From assembly GCA_038503065.1 (NCBI GenBank), contig JBCAMK010000010.1, forward strand, positions 1,426,001 to 1,490,000: a stretch of 64,000 nt of DNA, given 5' to 3'. Position 1 is the first letter of the stretch; every line of letters begins with the position of its first letter. Shown here piece after piece: positions 1-11,955 of this stretch. This DNA is from Paragyromitra xinjiangensis. Its lineage: Eukaryota > Ascomycota > Pezizomycetes > Pezizales > Discinaceae. The notes below the pieces were generated by a model, which searched no databases, had not been told where the DNA came from, and saw nothing but the letters and a program-made list of their open reading frames with translations. A program made the position numbers and the translations under genes.

Positions 1-3000
1 AGGTTTGGGAGGGAAGTGGTGTTCGGAGGAGAAAAGGAGAACAGGGTATAAGAACCCCAGCTAGACTCTGGTGGGCGTATTCGTATATTGTACCAGACGG
101 TAGTCAGAAATCGGACAGGCTAGGGATCGTAGGACCGATGTGGCAGGGGCTGGTAATTTTGCGGTTATAATTTGCCCAATTGCCTCAATTCTCATTTAGG
201 GCTGGAGCGACGATCAGGGTCTATGCGAGCCAGTCTTCTTTCCCGGAGTCCCCCCTTTCCATGATGCCGATTGAGCCGCATCCACGCGCCAAGATCCACG
301 ATCCAGGAACGAAACTTTGTTCACCGCGGCTTACCCGTGACCTTATAGTTACCAATCTTGCATGTAACCATCCGATATTATTTACGTTGCTACCTTAAGC
401 TAATCTCTTACGACTTGAGCTCCGTCCCACTCCTGAATGAAAACAATGTGAACAACTTGAAGTGATCCCCCGATTTGGTCACGCTGATATGCCTAGGAAA
501 CCTATATTAGATGTGCTTAAAACATTTGATGCCCAATCGGTCAAGAGCTTGTCACTCCTGCCCCGTGACAGTGGGTGTTCCTAGCTGAAGGTTTAATTAG
601 GGAGAAATTTGCGACGAGTGACTTAAGAACGGAAATAACTGCGGTTCATCCTCTAAACCCAATCACAGCACCGACTTCCCAACATCGACTAACTGGCAAT
701 TTACAAAAGCCCAACCAAGCAGCGATTTATGAATACAGGGACAAATATGCCTATGCAAAGCCGCGGCTCCGAGTTCGCGCTTAATCACCGTTGATAACCC
801 CCACTTCCCTTATCGCTTCAGGACACTCCGCATCGCTAAAGATAAATACCCAATCGACGTAATATGCACGTGCCATATACAGGTACCATCTCCAAATCAT
901 TCACAAAGACTTCTGAGTATATGACGTGACCCATGGTGGGAAATCAAATAAGCCTCATACCTGCGTATACGATAATACCCGAGCCGTAGATCACATATTA
1001 CCGTCGTTTTCGTGTAAGCCTCTCCATGTCATCCCGGGTACGAATACGCCTGGCGAACAACCGCCTGCTTGGCTGCAGCACGTTTTATTAACTCAATTTG
1101 TTAAGGACAAACTTTAATCGACCCCAATGGAATATTCTATCCAGTCTTCATTTACGTACATGTACATGTAGTTATTGGTAATTTTGGATTCTGGAGATAA
1201 CCCTATTGCTGGAGCATGTAGAAAACTCATGAGTACATATATATTCGTACCAAGAAGTTCAATTCTCACAACAGCCTTCTAAATTTCGAATATTTCTAAC
1301 TGTGGCGACCGCCTTCGAGCCAGAGCAGATATGCACTATACTGTTAGGCAACTCAAGTGCAGGAAGGTACCCAACTTTCAGTTTTCGGCAGCACGTGCTT
1401 TGGGCTTTTATTTCTGAGCTGTGAGTAAGAAAGAAGCGCACGTGGGCCAGGCACATGTCCGTGCCATGTAGAGCATCGTCGAAGACTCCTATTCTATGCG
1501 CCCTCCTGCTTTCTTCAATGCCTCTCCATACTCGCCTCCCTTATGCAAGATGTCCCCTTATTAACTCGCTTTCTCCTGTAGGTAAGCTGTTGATTTCTTA
1601 TCATAAGTTGGTCAAATTCCGATCCACCATTATGTGCCCTGTCGGGCCCAAAAATTGCTAAAAACGTGCGCACTACATATAGTATATCCACAGGCTACAT
1701 GTATGTCATGGGGTGCCCTCTCGATGGATAAAGAATACCTTCCCCACCTCTTTCTCCAGTCTTACTTTCCCTCAATTCGCCCCAGCTCCCCACAATCTCT
1801 CATCCCAAACCTCTATATAAAGTTGGCCCACGTCTCTTTTATTTCAAGTAATACCATAAACTTGATCTACAAGTTGCTCCACTTGTAGTCATACCCGTGG
1901 AAACCCCCTCATGCTTTCGCTAAGCTTAGCAGATCAGAGACGTTCACTCTATCTGAGAAAAGGGGTTGTGGTTACCCCTTCATATTCAAAAACTTCTTAG
2001 TTCAATAAAAAATTGAGTGACTAACCCCTTCTTACTAATACTAGCTATTAACTATGGAGGCACTATGACAGTTGCAATTAGGGCTGCGAACGGAACACTG
2101 AGTGATATTTCGTGTACGAGCCTATCGATTGCGTGCTCTGGGGAAGACGGATGACCCCAGAAAATATTGAAACTCGAACAGACTTTCTTTTTTGGAGACA
2201 TTTGAGCGTGGCTGCTTTCCAGCCTGCCACGATGTGTCGTGGCGTGCGCTAAAGTTTATTTAGACTTTTCAGCCGCAACGCCATTCCCGCAATAGCTTGG
2301 CCTAGAAATTGCTGTGTAGCATTCGAAGATTTGCTCGCGGTCTACCTCTGGGTTAAAGCTCTTAGAAGCCTAAAAACCTTCTGGTCCTAAAAATACTCGA
2401 GCCAGACTCCAAATTTATTGAGATTCTCAAATCTCGGTTTTCATAATTTCGGCTATTTAGGCGTGGCAGTGCATCGGGACAGCAATCTTGGCTTAACGAA
2501 CAGGAATGATATGCTGGCAATCCTTGCAGCAACCCTTGCTTTGTAGGGACAACTTGGTTGTCAAGCCAAACGCTTGACGTCGTATCAGCAAATAATCTCA
2601 AATATCGTTAGATCTGAGACCAGGGAGCGTCGTCAGTGGAGCATTGCCCTGCACGGCGCACATACGTCAGCAAGAAACAGTGGCGGGGTGTGGATTTGTT
2701 ACACATGCGAGAGAGACCCCTAGTCTTGTCGGGAAACGTGTGACAGATAGAAATGCTGCGCAAAAAACATTGAAAAACAGCATCGTTCGTACTTGATCTT
2801 CACTTTCGTTCCTGTCCTCGTATTATTCTCTGTGAGAACGCGTCGCCTTTTCAACCTTATCCAACCCAGCCCCATTTGTGTACGCACTCCAAGACTAGGC
2901 GCCTAGATAGGTAGATCACTATTACTAAATTGCTTAGGCTTTGACTTATTGCGCAGCAGAAATCGCGCTGTCGCAACTCAAAGAGCGATTGTGAGTGCTG

Positions 3001-3395
3001 TTCTTCTCCCATTTCTGCACCGCGGGGTGCTGTGCTGACCTGCTGACCTCGGGATAACTTGCGTTGCACTGGTCTAGGAACACCATTCTTAACTTAGCGG
3101 CCGCGCATAGAATTTTTGAGGAAACATTCCCGCAGTCGATTTCCAAGGCAAGAGAGTAGCTATCCATCCTTCTATCTTCCGTACTACATATTCCTACAAA
3201 TCTATCCGCCTTCTGTTCCTGTTCCCGCTCCTGCTCCTGCTTCTTGTTCTCCACCTCCTCCACGTCACACAATTCTCTACTGCTCATCTTCCTATCTTTC
3301 ACTCTCCATAGATAAGTGAATAGGAAGGCTATAAATTTCCCAGCCGAAGAACGACTTAATCCCACAGCTAGAAACCTAAACAACCAGAAGACATC
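1..3395. other. Gene-free left flank
   Basis: No coding region with family resemblance or a convincing splice structure is visible on either strand; open frames are short and unrelated. The stretch contains three TACATGTA palindromes (1157-1164, 1163-1170, 1696-1703) and a promoter-like block near 1740-1890 that leads into no recognisable gene. The last 300 bases are rich in C and T and form the leader of the next gene. Confidence 0.6.
3330..3336 (+). promoter_or_regulatory. TATA box of the MARVEL gene
   Basis: TATAAAT lies 66 bases before the start codon at 3396, downstream of a CT-rich tract. Position and sequence fit a fungal core promoter. No experimental support is available. Confidence 0.45.
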
Positions 3396-4407
3396 ATGGT
3401 CAACGTGATTCTTACCCTCAGGATCGTTCAGGCGGTACTCGCTATTATCGTACTAGGCCTCGCTGCTTATGTCGTTAACTTCTACAACACTCACGGGTAT
3501 ACTCTTGATTCGGCTAATTTCCTGGTGTTTAACGTATGTGCATGCCTGGTTTTCGTTGCCTTCTTCCCCTCACTTAAAATTGGTCCGTGCAGCGAAAGCT
3601 CGTGCATCATAGCTTTGGGTAGGGTGGAGGTTTAAGCTTTAGTTCCTTGCATAAGGCTGACAATAGAAAATGCACAGTCCATCTGGACATTCCTAGCCTT
3701 AGGGTATCTTGTGGCTACGCCAATGTTCTTCCCGAACTTCCATAATCGTTGGGCAGTTCTTGGAGTGGAGGCAATTACCATGGTCTTCTGGTACGAGCTA
3801 CCCCAAGACCTTAGCTATAGAAAAGGAAGCATTTGTACTGATAACGAGTGCATAGGTTTGCTGGATTTATTGCTCTCGCTGTGGCGATTAATGGTTTGGC
3901 TTGCATTGGCCCCTATGAGTGCCCTATCCCGGCTGCGCGCGCAGCAACCGTTTTTGGAGCATTTGAATGGTACGCCGGAAATATTCAACCGTCTAATGTC
4001 TTGAGGAATAGATGAGGCTGATAAAATTTCACAGGCTTGCTTGGTTAGCCACACTTGGGCTTGTCGTGCACGCTTTGATCCAATACAGGAAAAGCGAGCC
4101 GAGCGATGCAGGGATAGAATCAGGTATTACTGACCCAGCCGGTGCCCCGGACGGCAATGCTGTTATTCCTTCTGGTTCGGATGTTGAAATGAATGGTGGA
4201 CCGCAGTTTGAGAATAAAATCGAATACGACCAACAGCCCTTGGAAGCACCACATTTGCCACAACTATCGGAACTCGGAGCTGGGGATGAGGAATTTCAGG
4301 TTCAGCATTATGGACAGCCGCCAATTGATGGGAGTGGGACGCTTCAGATGCCGGATGTTGGTCAGTATGGTGGAAAAAATGGTGCTCACGTTGGACAGTT
4401 GCAATGA
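3396..4407 (+). CDS. MARVEL-type four-helix membrane protein
   Basis: Four exons (3396-3533, 3678-3790, 3856-3969, 4035-4407) join in frame to a 245-residue protein. Residues 1-30 carry a first membrane helix. Further hydrophobic segments follow in exons 2-4, including the stretches FLALGYLVATP and FAGFIALAVAI. The pattern, with a tryptophan shared across each of the last two junctions and a loop holding paired cysteines (CIGPYEC), is that of fungal MARVEL-domain proteins, which sit in plasma membrane or secretory membranes. About the last 100 residues form a hydrophilic, low-complexity tail rich in Q, G and P that should face the cytosol. A TATA box sits 66 bases upstream. The exact cellular role is unknown. 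The family call rests on topology and motif resemblance. Confidence 0.82.
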
Positions 4408-5636
4408 ATAACATTTAGGGCTTATTTTACTTTTCTTTTGCTATTTTTTGTGCGTTTTATACCAATTTCTCTGGGGTTTCGGTTCTCATTTTATTCTTTC
4501 GGGTTGGTGGTATGATAGAGTTCGCTGGCTGTACAGGTATGAAGGTTCGGATTTTCGGAAGATGTTTCAACGGGAGCATGCCCTTTACTTTTTCTACTTG
4601 ATATTTCATGATCTCTTATGTTGGTTTTGCAAATCATTTCTGTATAATTTTCATGGTTGCTATTTTTTCTTTTCGGGTGTCTATGTTTCTCCTTGTCGAT
4701 TTTCGGTTTTCCGGGAGACGTTTGTTACCGGTGTCTATACAACTGGGCCTACGTTTGAAATGAGGAAATAGGTTGAATGATACAAAAATCAAAGTTAAAC
4801 TTGGTTGCAATTGTCATTGATGGCTTATTCTACTCTTCAATAGGGCAGGAGAAAGTCATGTGATACAACAGGTTGATGCTGGTGGATGTATGGGATACTC
4901 TAGGAACCATATGTGTACTATGGGAATGGGCGATACCGATAGGCGCAACGACAACCCGGGCATACTCATTAAGAGATCTTGCACATCTAGCCAGATGGGT
5001 ACACTCCATCCGACTTCAACCAACCGGACGGGCTATCACCACAGCTCGGGAATGATTCACATGGGTACTTGCACACATTAAACCTCGGGTAATCACATAT
5101 TATCATCATTAACGCTTTATTTTTAGAATTCAAAATGACGAACGGACTAGGCCTAGTCGTGTGATGAACGGAATTTAAGTGTTCGCCTGGTTCGAGGCGG
5201 AGAAGTTTGGCTACGGGTTCATCGATTTTTTAACTGTGATGCGATATTGGTGTGCGAGTAGATACCCACGTGAATGAACATACTATGCTCACTCAAATTT
5301 CCGGATAAACTTTCTTCTCCTAAGCCATTTTCGGTGTTGTATGTGGTAGTAAATCGGGACAAAGAGGAATGGCGATATTTAGTAGAGTTTTTCAGCCACA
5401 GCGAGCCAATGCCTGCTTCATGCCAAGTTTTGAGATGTCAATGATACATGTACTCTATCTGGTGCCTTAACCAACCGAACAAAGCATCGCGTTTTCAATC
5501 CCAACAATAAATAATACATGAAAGAGAATAAAGAAATGAAACCCAGCTCCGTTCACATCCCATATATTTTAGATATACCTTTTACTCCCACCCAGCGTCC
5601 AGCTTCACTTACCTTTCGGTGCTGAATCCGGTCTAA
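4408..5636. other. Intergenic
   Basis: The first 350 bases are T-rich 3' UTR of the MARVEL gene. The rest shows no gene. A TACATGTA palindrome lies at 5445-5452 and an AATAAATAAT run near 5505. Confidence 0.5.
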
Positions 5637-6410
5637 ATGGCTTCCCAACAACACCACCAAAGTGAAATAACCGCTGCGGTAGCTAGGACTCTTGGTCTAG
5701 GTGAAGATCCGGACCCTGTGGGTATGGTGTATACAGTTGCCAATGAAGGGCTGAAGGGCGTTACGGTATGTTATTTCCTTAGGGCTATGTATGATGTAGT
5801 GCTGACTGGGTATTGAGGCGTTCTATGATGGCAAGACGAAAGATGGGCACGGCTTTGTTGGCGGCGATGGGTGGAGTGCGGCACCAGCATACTCGTGGCG
5901 GGTAGTGGAAGGTGGGAAGAGAAAGCTGGGAACGGATGATGCAGAAGAAGGATGGAGAAGGGAAGAGGAAGAACAAGAAGCTTCAAACAACGCAGACCAG
6001 AGAAACGGAGGAAAGAGACCGGAGAGAGTCCCAAAAGAGTGTCGGGATCTCATTAACGACATGATGGAAGATTCAGATTCAGATGTCACCTTGGCGAAGG
6101 AACCGGTATCCATATCTACCACAGACGTAAGCCTAGATGTCTGATCCTATTTGGCACTCTACTAACACCTCTACAGATCCACCACCCCACCCCTTACGAT
6201 GTGACAATGAATAACCTCAAATTGAGGGTGCGTCAACTGGAGTGGCAGGTGGAGGCCCTTAATCATACTAGGTCACAGGCTACAAATTCGAAAGAGGCTC
6301 AAGATGTGGAGAGTAGTAATACAGGGAGTGTGGTGATGAAATGTACAAGATGTGGTACACGCGCGCCGAAAAGGCGGAAGAAGGAAAAGAAGAGTGTGGG
6401 TTGCACTTAA
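5637..6410 (+). CDS. Unknown acidic protein with C-terminal Cys motif
   Basis: Three exons (5637-5765, 5818-6126, 6177-6410) give 223 residues, with both introns in phase 0. Intron 2 has a clear ACTAAC branch site. I recognise no family. The N-terminal third is soluble and mixed, with FYDGKTKDGHGFVGGDGW around residue 45. The middle is rich in E, D and R, including EEEEQE and an EDSDSD patch. A short coiled-coil-like segment (NNLKLRVRQLEWQVEAL) lies near residue 155. The end carries CTRCG followed by a basic run (PKRRKKEKK) and a final Cys; the basic run looks like a nuclear localisation signal. The next gene also encodes a small charged protein, but clear sequence similarity between them is not visible. 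A nuclear or DNA-associated role is only a guess. Confidence 0.65.
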
Positions 6411-6984
6411 TGTTTTTGTAACTAGCTTTAGCTATTGTAGGGCCTTTTCTCTCACTAGAGAATGAATTATGGACAGAAACGGTATGCTAGAATACATTAG
6501 TGGTGCTTCATGTGAATTGAAAGTAAATTTTCACACCATTACGTATGCGGCGCTCTTTCCAGAAAGTTATTTCACTTGAGAAACGGGTGCTATGAATACC
6601 AAGACAAAGAACTGGAAAACCGGTGGTAGAAATGAGAAAGAATAAGGTTATCTGCTCCGCATGCGTCAGGCCTACCGCACTTATCCAACCAGCCACAAAA
6701 GTATGTTGATTGATTGATTGATAATTCATACACGCAATAAAAGTATGTTACTTAGAAGTAGCAATTGTGGTGTGAGCTCATCGGCACAGGATACTTCATA
6801 GGTATTTTTCGTTCGTAAGTCAAAAATTTCATTGCTATGATATCCATATGATGGGACAACAAAGAGCTTGGAAACAAAGAGTAGAATCTATAAATTCTGA
6901 CCCCTTCTCTGTTACAATGCACATACTATTCCCGGTCAGTAGGACGAAACGCAGTTCCAATCTTCATAGTAGCTATCAGCGGTG
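6411..6984. other. Intergenic with TGAT microsatellite
   Basis: Contains the 3' end of the upstream gene, a (TGAT)n run at 6707-6722 and a TATA box at 6889-6895. No further gene is seen. Confidence 0.5.
6889..6895 (+). promoter_or_regulatory. TATA box of the 6985 gene
   Basis: TATAAAT lies 96 bases before the ATG at 6985. Confidence 0.4.
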
Positions 6985-7611
6985 ATGAAACTAGAATATA
7001 AGAATGCACCTGATCCTCAGGTCGTTAAGGCTTGGCAAAGGCAACAGGCCCTAGCGGGTCTTAAGGCTCGCGAAGAGAAAATCAAGGAAGCTGCCTCGGC
7101 TGCCCCTGAGGGAGAGGGGCGGGAAATAGAAGAGAGAGAAGAAACCCATGGAGAGGAGGAGGAAGAGCAGGTAGAGCCCCACGAGGAAGAGCTCCACGAG
7201 GAGGAAGAGGAAGAGGAGGAGGAAGAGGAAGAACGCGGAAGGCGAGGAACCGTTGGAGAAGAAGAGCAATATCAAGAAGATGAAGAGCTAGCTACCGTTC
7301 CAGACCCGGAAGAGTACCATAAAGACACGCAGAACCGCGATTTAGTACGCCCTTCCTTCTCATTACTGCCTTTCTAGTTACGATTTTCAATTAACGAAAT
7401 ACTACAGGACTCCTTGGGTCAATCTGTCGCACTTCTAATCGATGAAGTGATAGAACTTCGTAGCGTTACCCGTTCGAAGCTAGACGTTATACTCGGGTTG
7501 CTTACGAAAACTCCAAAGAGAAAAGGGACGTCAGTGGTGCCCGGAGCCCCAAATTTCAAAAAGAGAAATCTAGTGCCAAACAGGGCATCCGGAAGAGAGG
7601 ACCAGGATTAA
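6985..7611 (+). CDS. Unknown glutamate-rich protein
   Basis: Two exons (6985-7344, 7408-7611) joined in phase 0 encode 187 residues. Residues 1-40 are helical and mixed (KNAPDPQVVKAWQRQQ). Residues 45-100 are dominated by glutamate, with a nearly pure Glu run near residue 75. Exon 2 encodes a predicted amphipathic helix (SVALLIDEVIELRSVTRSKLDVILGLL) and then a basic tail (TPKRKG, FKKRNL). There is no known domain. The acidic low-complexity centre with a basic C-terminus resembles many nuclear or nucleolar proteins, but this is composition only. I chose the ATG at 6985 because it is the first one downstream of the TATA box. The neighbouring 5637 gene has a similar layout (acidic middle, helix, basic end). 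Confidence 0.6.
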
Positions 7612-8210
7612 GAGTGGGGAAGGAGAACTTGGGTGATGGAGAAAGCAAAGATATACAAATGGCAGAGAAAGCGACTGGGTGCATACATCACCACCTATGT
7701 TTGATTGATTGATTGATTGATTAGTTCATTATGTCATTTACGTCGTTATTGATGTAGGAATTGACAGTTTACTCTATGACGATTATCCGGCAACCAAGCC
7801 ACGCGTGGGTATCCACCGAGGGCTTCTGCGAAGTATGAACAAAGAGTACCTCAACGGTTGCTTCTAGTTCACATGCAATGGGTGATACGCCATGAAGAAA
7901 GGAGAGCGCACGTGCCACTCTTGGCAGCCCCTTGGCAATAACTGTCTCCCCCAGCACTGGATTAATTACGAGACACCGAAAGTGATAAAATCACACTAAT
8001 ATCTCATCTCCCAATGAATTCATCTACACGGTAAGAAGTAATTCGTCTCACGAGCTCTCTCGAATCCACCTCATAGACGTGTTCAATATACAAGTGTAAC
8101 CAGGTGTGCAGCTCCTGCCGAGCGCGTGATCGTGAACAGGACATACGTAGGCGTTAATTTCCCTTTTCTCTGGATGCTGGTCAGGTACATACATGTAGCT
8201 AACCCCTTCC
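7612..8210. other. Intergenic with TGAT microsatellite
   Basis: A (TTGA)n tract lies at 7702-7722, about 100 bases after the stop codon. A TACATGTA palindrome lies at 8190-8197, just before the next start codon. No gene is seen. Confidence 0.5.
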
Positions 8211-10283
8211 ATGGAGCCCCTTTTTGCTGAAGGACGCGTAAAGGCCAAAGTGAATAACATCAACCGTCTCGCCTCTCAGACATTCGGAGAAGGAGTAAAA
8301 GCAGGAGAAAATGCTGCATCGACCCCGTCGCTGAATAAACCTAATCCTTCCCGCCATATGTCTGCTACATCACCGCATCTGTATCGTCCAAGGTCTTACT
8401 CCCGGTCCACAAACATGGTACACGACGAGACCACCCTCTTCCGGCGGACGCTGCGGAAACTTAATACGTATTATGGCCACTATACAAACCGAAACTGGCG
8501 GCCTCACCAAAGACGGAGAGGGGCTGGGAAGAGCTGGAGTATGAAGGATGTTATGAGTATTCGCAATTTGGTCAGGATGATGTGGGTGTTGCTGGTATGG
8601 TGGGGGGAAAGGAGAGTGTTTGACACAGCAATCCGGAACTGTGCCTGGGGGAATTGGGAGGAGTGGGTATGAGTACTTTCTTCTCATCACTTCTATCTTT
8701 ACTTCATGCTGAACCTAGCTTCAATATAGCCTGCAGGCGCAACCCCCCATCGCATGGTCCTCATCGCTGACCCCCAAATCATCGACCCCCACACCTATTC
8801 TCGCCGTGGTTTCTCCCTAAGAGCAACAATCTACTACACAGACCAGTTTATGAGACGCTCCTACTACACGATTCAAAACTCGCTTCTCCCCTCTACAACT
8901 CTCTTCCTTGGAGACCTCTTCGACGGTGGTCGTGAATGGACCCATACCCCGCCGTCTCTCTATGCTCAGGAGAATCATATACACACCGAAGATCCCATCC
9001 CTGTGCGAGAGGACCCTCATGCAGAGGCGGACTGGAAATTTTATAAGGATGATTTTTGGTGGAAGGAGTATATCCGTTTTGCACATATATTTCCGAATTT
9101 TCCGTTTAGGAAGACGGTCAAGTCACTTCCCGGAAACCATGATTTGGGGATTGGAAACGGGATTAGAGAGGGTGTGAAAGAGAGATTCACAACCTACTTC
9201 GGTGAGACCAGCAGCGTCCTTGAGGTAGGGAACCACAGCATCGTCCTCATAGATTCTGTCTCGCTGTCCAATGACGTCAACCCCCGCATCTGGGGCCCAT
9301 CACGTGAATTTCTCGACGAGCTTCCGAAGCGGCTCTCAGAAGGAGAAATTACTGCCGAAAAGAGCCCACACAAAATCATAACTCTCTCCGAGGCTAGAGC
9401 AAAAGCAACAGAGGAACCGGCAGAAACCAAGGAACACGAGGGAGAGAAAGAACCCCATCTAAAGAACAAACTCCCAACAGTCCTACTTACTCACGTCCCT
9501 CTCTACCGCCTCCCCAAGACCCCCTGTGGACCCCACCGCGAGTCCGATAGTGCCATCTCCATCCGTGGTGGATACCAGTACCAGAACGTGCTCACCCCCG
9601 AGCTATCCAATGAGATCCTCCGCAAGACATCCGCAAAATACGTCTTCTCCGGTGACGACCACGATTACTGTGAGGTCGAACACATGTACACCGGCGACCA
9701 AGGTAAAGTCAAAGAAATTACCGTCAAGAGCTTTGCATGGACAATGGGGATTCGGCGTCCTGGATTCCTCCTCGTCAGCTTATATAACCCTGCCAATGGT
9801 GGGCTAGAAGCCGCGGGGGAGGCCCCGACGGCGAAGAGTCACCTGTGCTTACTTCCGGACCAGATAGGCACGTTTTTCAAGTACGTGCAGATGTTAGTGT
9901 TCTCGCTCTTCTTAATTATTGCCGGGGTGATCGTGAGGCGGCTTAGAGGGACGAAGCGAGACGAGGATGATGGGCCGATTTTGCCGACTTCGAATAGTAG
10001 CACGCAGAGAGAGAAGGCGGCGTTTGGAATGTCGAGTTCTTCGGCTATGGCAGGGTCGTCGAGGACTGGGTCGAGGGCGTCGACACCGAGCACGGGGTAC
10101 AGGAGGTATGACGACGATGATAGTAAATATCTTAAACCCGCAGCACCTAGAAACGAGGGCGAAGGAAAGGCGAAGGGTAATGGGAAAGGATGTATAGGCG
10201 GGTTGAGGGATGTGAGGGACGAATTTGTTGCTGTGGCGTGGGTGGTGTTAGGATATTACATATGGTTGCTATGGAGGTGGTAG
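8211..10283 (+). CDS. cdc1: Cdc1/Ted1-type metallophosphoesterase
   Basis: Two exons (8211-8666, 8730-10283), joined in phase 0 at EEW/PAG, encode 669 residues. The N-terminus is soluble, then comes a membrane segment near residue 125 (MWVLLVWW). The catalytic core follows in order: ADPQ at about 165, GDLFDGGR at 213-220, GNHD at 287-290, THVPLYR, and GDDHDYCE. These are the metal-binding blocks of calcineurin-like phosphoesterases of the Cdc1/Ted1/PGAP5 branch. In yeast and mammals these proteins trim ethanolamine phosphate from GPI anchors or act in GPI-protein export at the ER. A second membrane helix (MLVFSLFLIIAGVIV) follows the catalytic domain, then a Ser-rich tail and a final hydrophobic segment. 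Whether this is the Cdc1 or the Ted1 orthologue cannot be settled here. It is longer than the yeast proteins because of the linker and tail. Confidence 0.9.
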
Positions 10284-11049
10284 GAGGGTAATAGATGTAT
10301 TTCTATTAACACATTTTTTTTGGGTTGTGCATGGTTTCATGGTTGGAGTTGGATGTCTGTTTCGTTCGTTTCGTATGTATAATTTACTTGAAAATGCGGG
10401 GAGTCGGTGGCCGGCTTTTTTTTACCACGAAGGGATGGGGATAGGATAGAGGACTGGGTTTTGGTGATGCTGTAAATGCTGTAATATGAACTCCTATAAT
10501 ATCTGCTCGTGTGGTTTGGGGGTTCGATCCCTTAGTGCCTCATCCCATTTATGTCAATATCCCAATGGGTGAGGTATCGTGTACTCTGCTATAGGTGGTT
10601 CATCCACACCTCAACACGGCCCCGGCAAAAGCGGATTTAGCGATTACTTAGTACGTCTTTTTTCCGCACTGAATTCGCTCTTGGGAACCGAAAATATAAT
10701 CAGAGCAGTGACATTCAAATCTTGATAGAGTCGGTGTTTAAGTCATGTATTATCACTCGCAAGCACTACGATTTGTGGTCAACATTAACATAGACAAAGC
10801 GGGTGATTAGCAGACAAGATTTTTTCCTTAAAGAAGCAGAAGTCTCGTACCGGTGGCGGCTGGATAACTGTGTTTTCGTAGTATTTTGCGTTTCTTTGTT
10901 CTAGCGATGATTCATTGAATGTTTATTTTCTAACAAACATAATGTAGCCCAATAATGACTGCTCCCTCCGAATCTATTTACTCCCACCTAGAAGTCGAAT
11001 CCCTCTTAATTTCCTCCCACCGTCCAGACTTCCAACACCACAACGCCAA
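10284..11049. other. Intergenic
   Basis: No gene is seen. An ATG at 10955 opens a frame that overlaps the start of the next gene in another frame (see findings). Confidence 0.45.
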
Positions 11050-11955
11050 ATGGCCAAAAAAACACCCAAACCCAAACCCAAACCCTCCCCACCAACCGGA
11101 GCACTAAAACCAAAAGGCTACAAAGTCACCAAATGGCCTCCCTCCAAACCAGCTCGTCTCCCAAAACCACTCACCGAAGTAGAACGAGAAATCCTAGGAT
11201 TCTATGACAAAACGCGGATAATCTCTATAGACCGCGCTTCAGGTCGCTTCATCTACAACCCTAAAACACCCCCTCGAGTTCGTCAACCCCCTCGTCTACG
11301 ACGTAGGATTGGGCCTTTGGTAGACCCACGTCCGGTTAAGGTGGGGACAAATGAGTCGTTGCTGTTTTGGCGGTTGAGGGTGTTGAGGGTGAGGATGAGG
11401 TATCTTAGGATGACGGGACGGTATAATCCTTACTTGAGGTGTGGTGCTTTGATAAAGTCTTCAAGGGGGCAGGAAGTCGTGGATGAGGAGTTGAAATCAT
11501 ATTTGCGGTTGAGGCAGGAGGAGGACGAAAGGGAAAGCATGGTATTGGAAAAGGCGGAGTTAGTGGATTATGTCGAGATGTTGGAAGATAGGGAAAGAGC
11601 TCGACAGGCTGAGGAGGCGGCGGATGCGGTTGAGGTGGAGAAGCTCCTGGAGGAAATTTGGCCGAATATAGAGGGGAGTATGGGTACGGGGGGTACGACT
11701 GTGAGTGCGAGTAAGGACGGAAACATGCTGGTGCGGGAATCAGCGAAGATCGAGAATAAGAGTCGCGACGGCCATGGAGATAGTGACTCGATTTCCCCGA
11801 AGGATTCAAAAACCAACGGGATGGAACATGGAACGAAACATAAAACTAAACGCAAAGTTAAACGAAAGACAAAAGCACATAAGGTGGAGTCGAGTAGAAA
11901 GGGCAGGAATTCATTTCAAGGAGGCGTGAAGGACTTCTTTTGTCGTCTAATTTAA
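11050..11955 (+). CDS. Unknown basic protein, single exon
   Basis: An uninterrupted frame of 301 codons starts at an ATG at 11050. The N-terminus is rich in K and P (KPKPKPSPP repeats). Residues 25-110 are basic and proline-rich (KVTKWPPSKPARLPKP, PRVRQPPRLRRR). Residues 115-200 are charged and helical, with a likely coiled coil at about 140-200 (EELKSYLRLRQEEDERE, EKAELVDYVEMLEDRERARQAEE). The C-terminus is Lys-rich (KHKTKRKVKRKTKAHK), a probable nuclear localisation signal. No family is recognised. Length well beyond chance and strongly skewed composition support a real gene. The start is doubtful: an upstream ATG at 10955 runs in a frame that would join this one if the A7 run at 11056-11062 had one more base. 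Confidence 0.6.
   Translation: MAKKTPKPKPKPSPPTGALKPKGYKVTKWPPSKPARLPKPLTEVEREILGFYDKTRIISIDRASGRFIYNPKTPPRVRQPPRLRRRIGPLVDPRPVKVGTNESLLFWRLRVLRVRMRYLRMTGRYNPYLRCGALIKSSRGQEVVDEELKSYLRLRQEEDERESMVLEKAELVDYVEMLEDRERARQAEEAADAVEVEKLLEEIWPNIEGSMGTGGTTVSASKDGNMLVRESAKIENKSRDGHGDSDSISPKDSKTNGMEHGTKHKTKRKVKRKTKAHKVESSRKGRNSFQGGVKDFFCRLI

Noticed and set aside
2946..3383. 145-codon minus-strand frame upstream of the MARVEL gene
   Set aside because: It reads the reverse of a C/T-rich leader, giving low-complexity Glu/Gln and Lys; no domain or promoter.
4448..4771. 107-codon plus-strand frame after the MARVEL gene
   Set aside because: Phe/Tyr-rich translation of T-rich 3' UTR; no family or splice support.
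10500..10545. tRNA-like B box (GGTTCGATCCC) on the plus strand
   Set aside because: The T stem pairs poorly and no matching acceptor stem or A box lies about 65 bases upstream.
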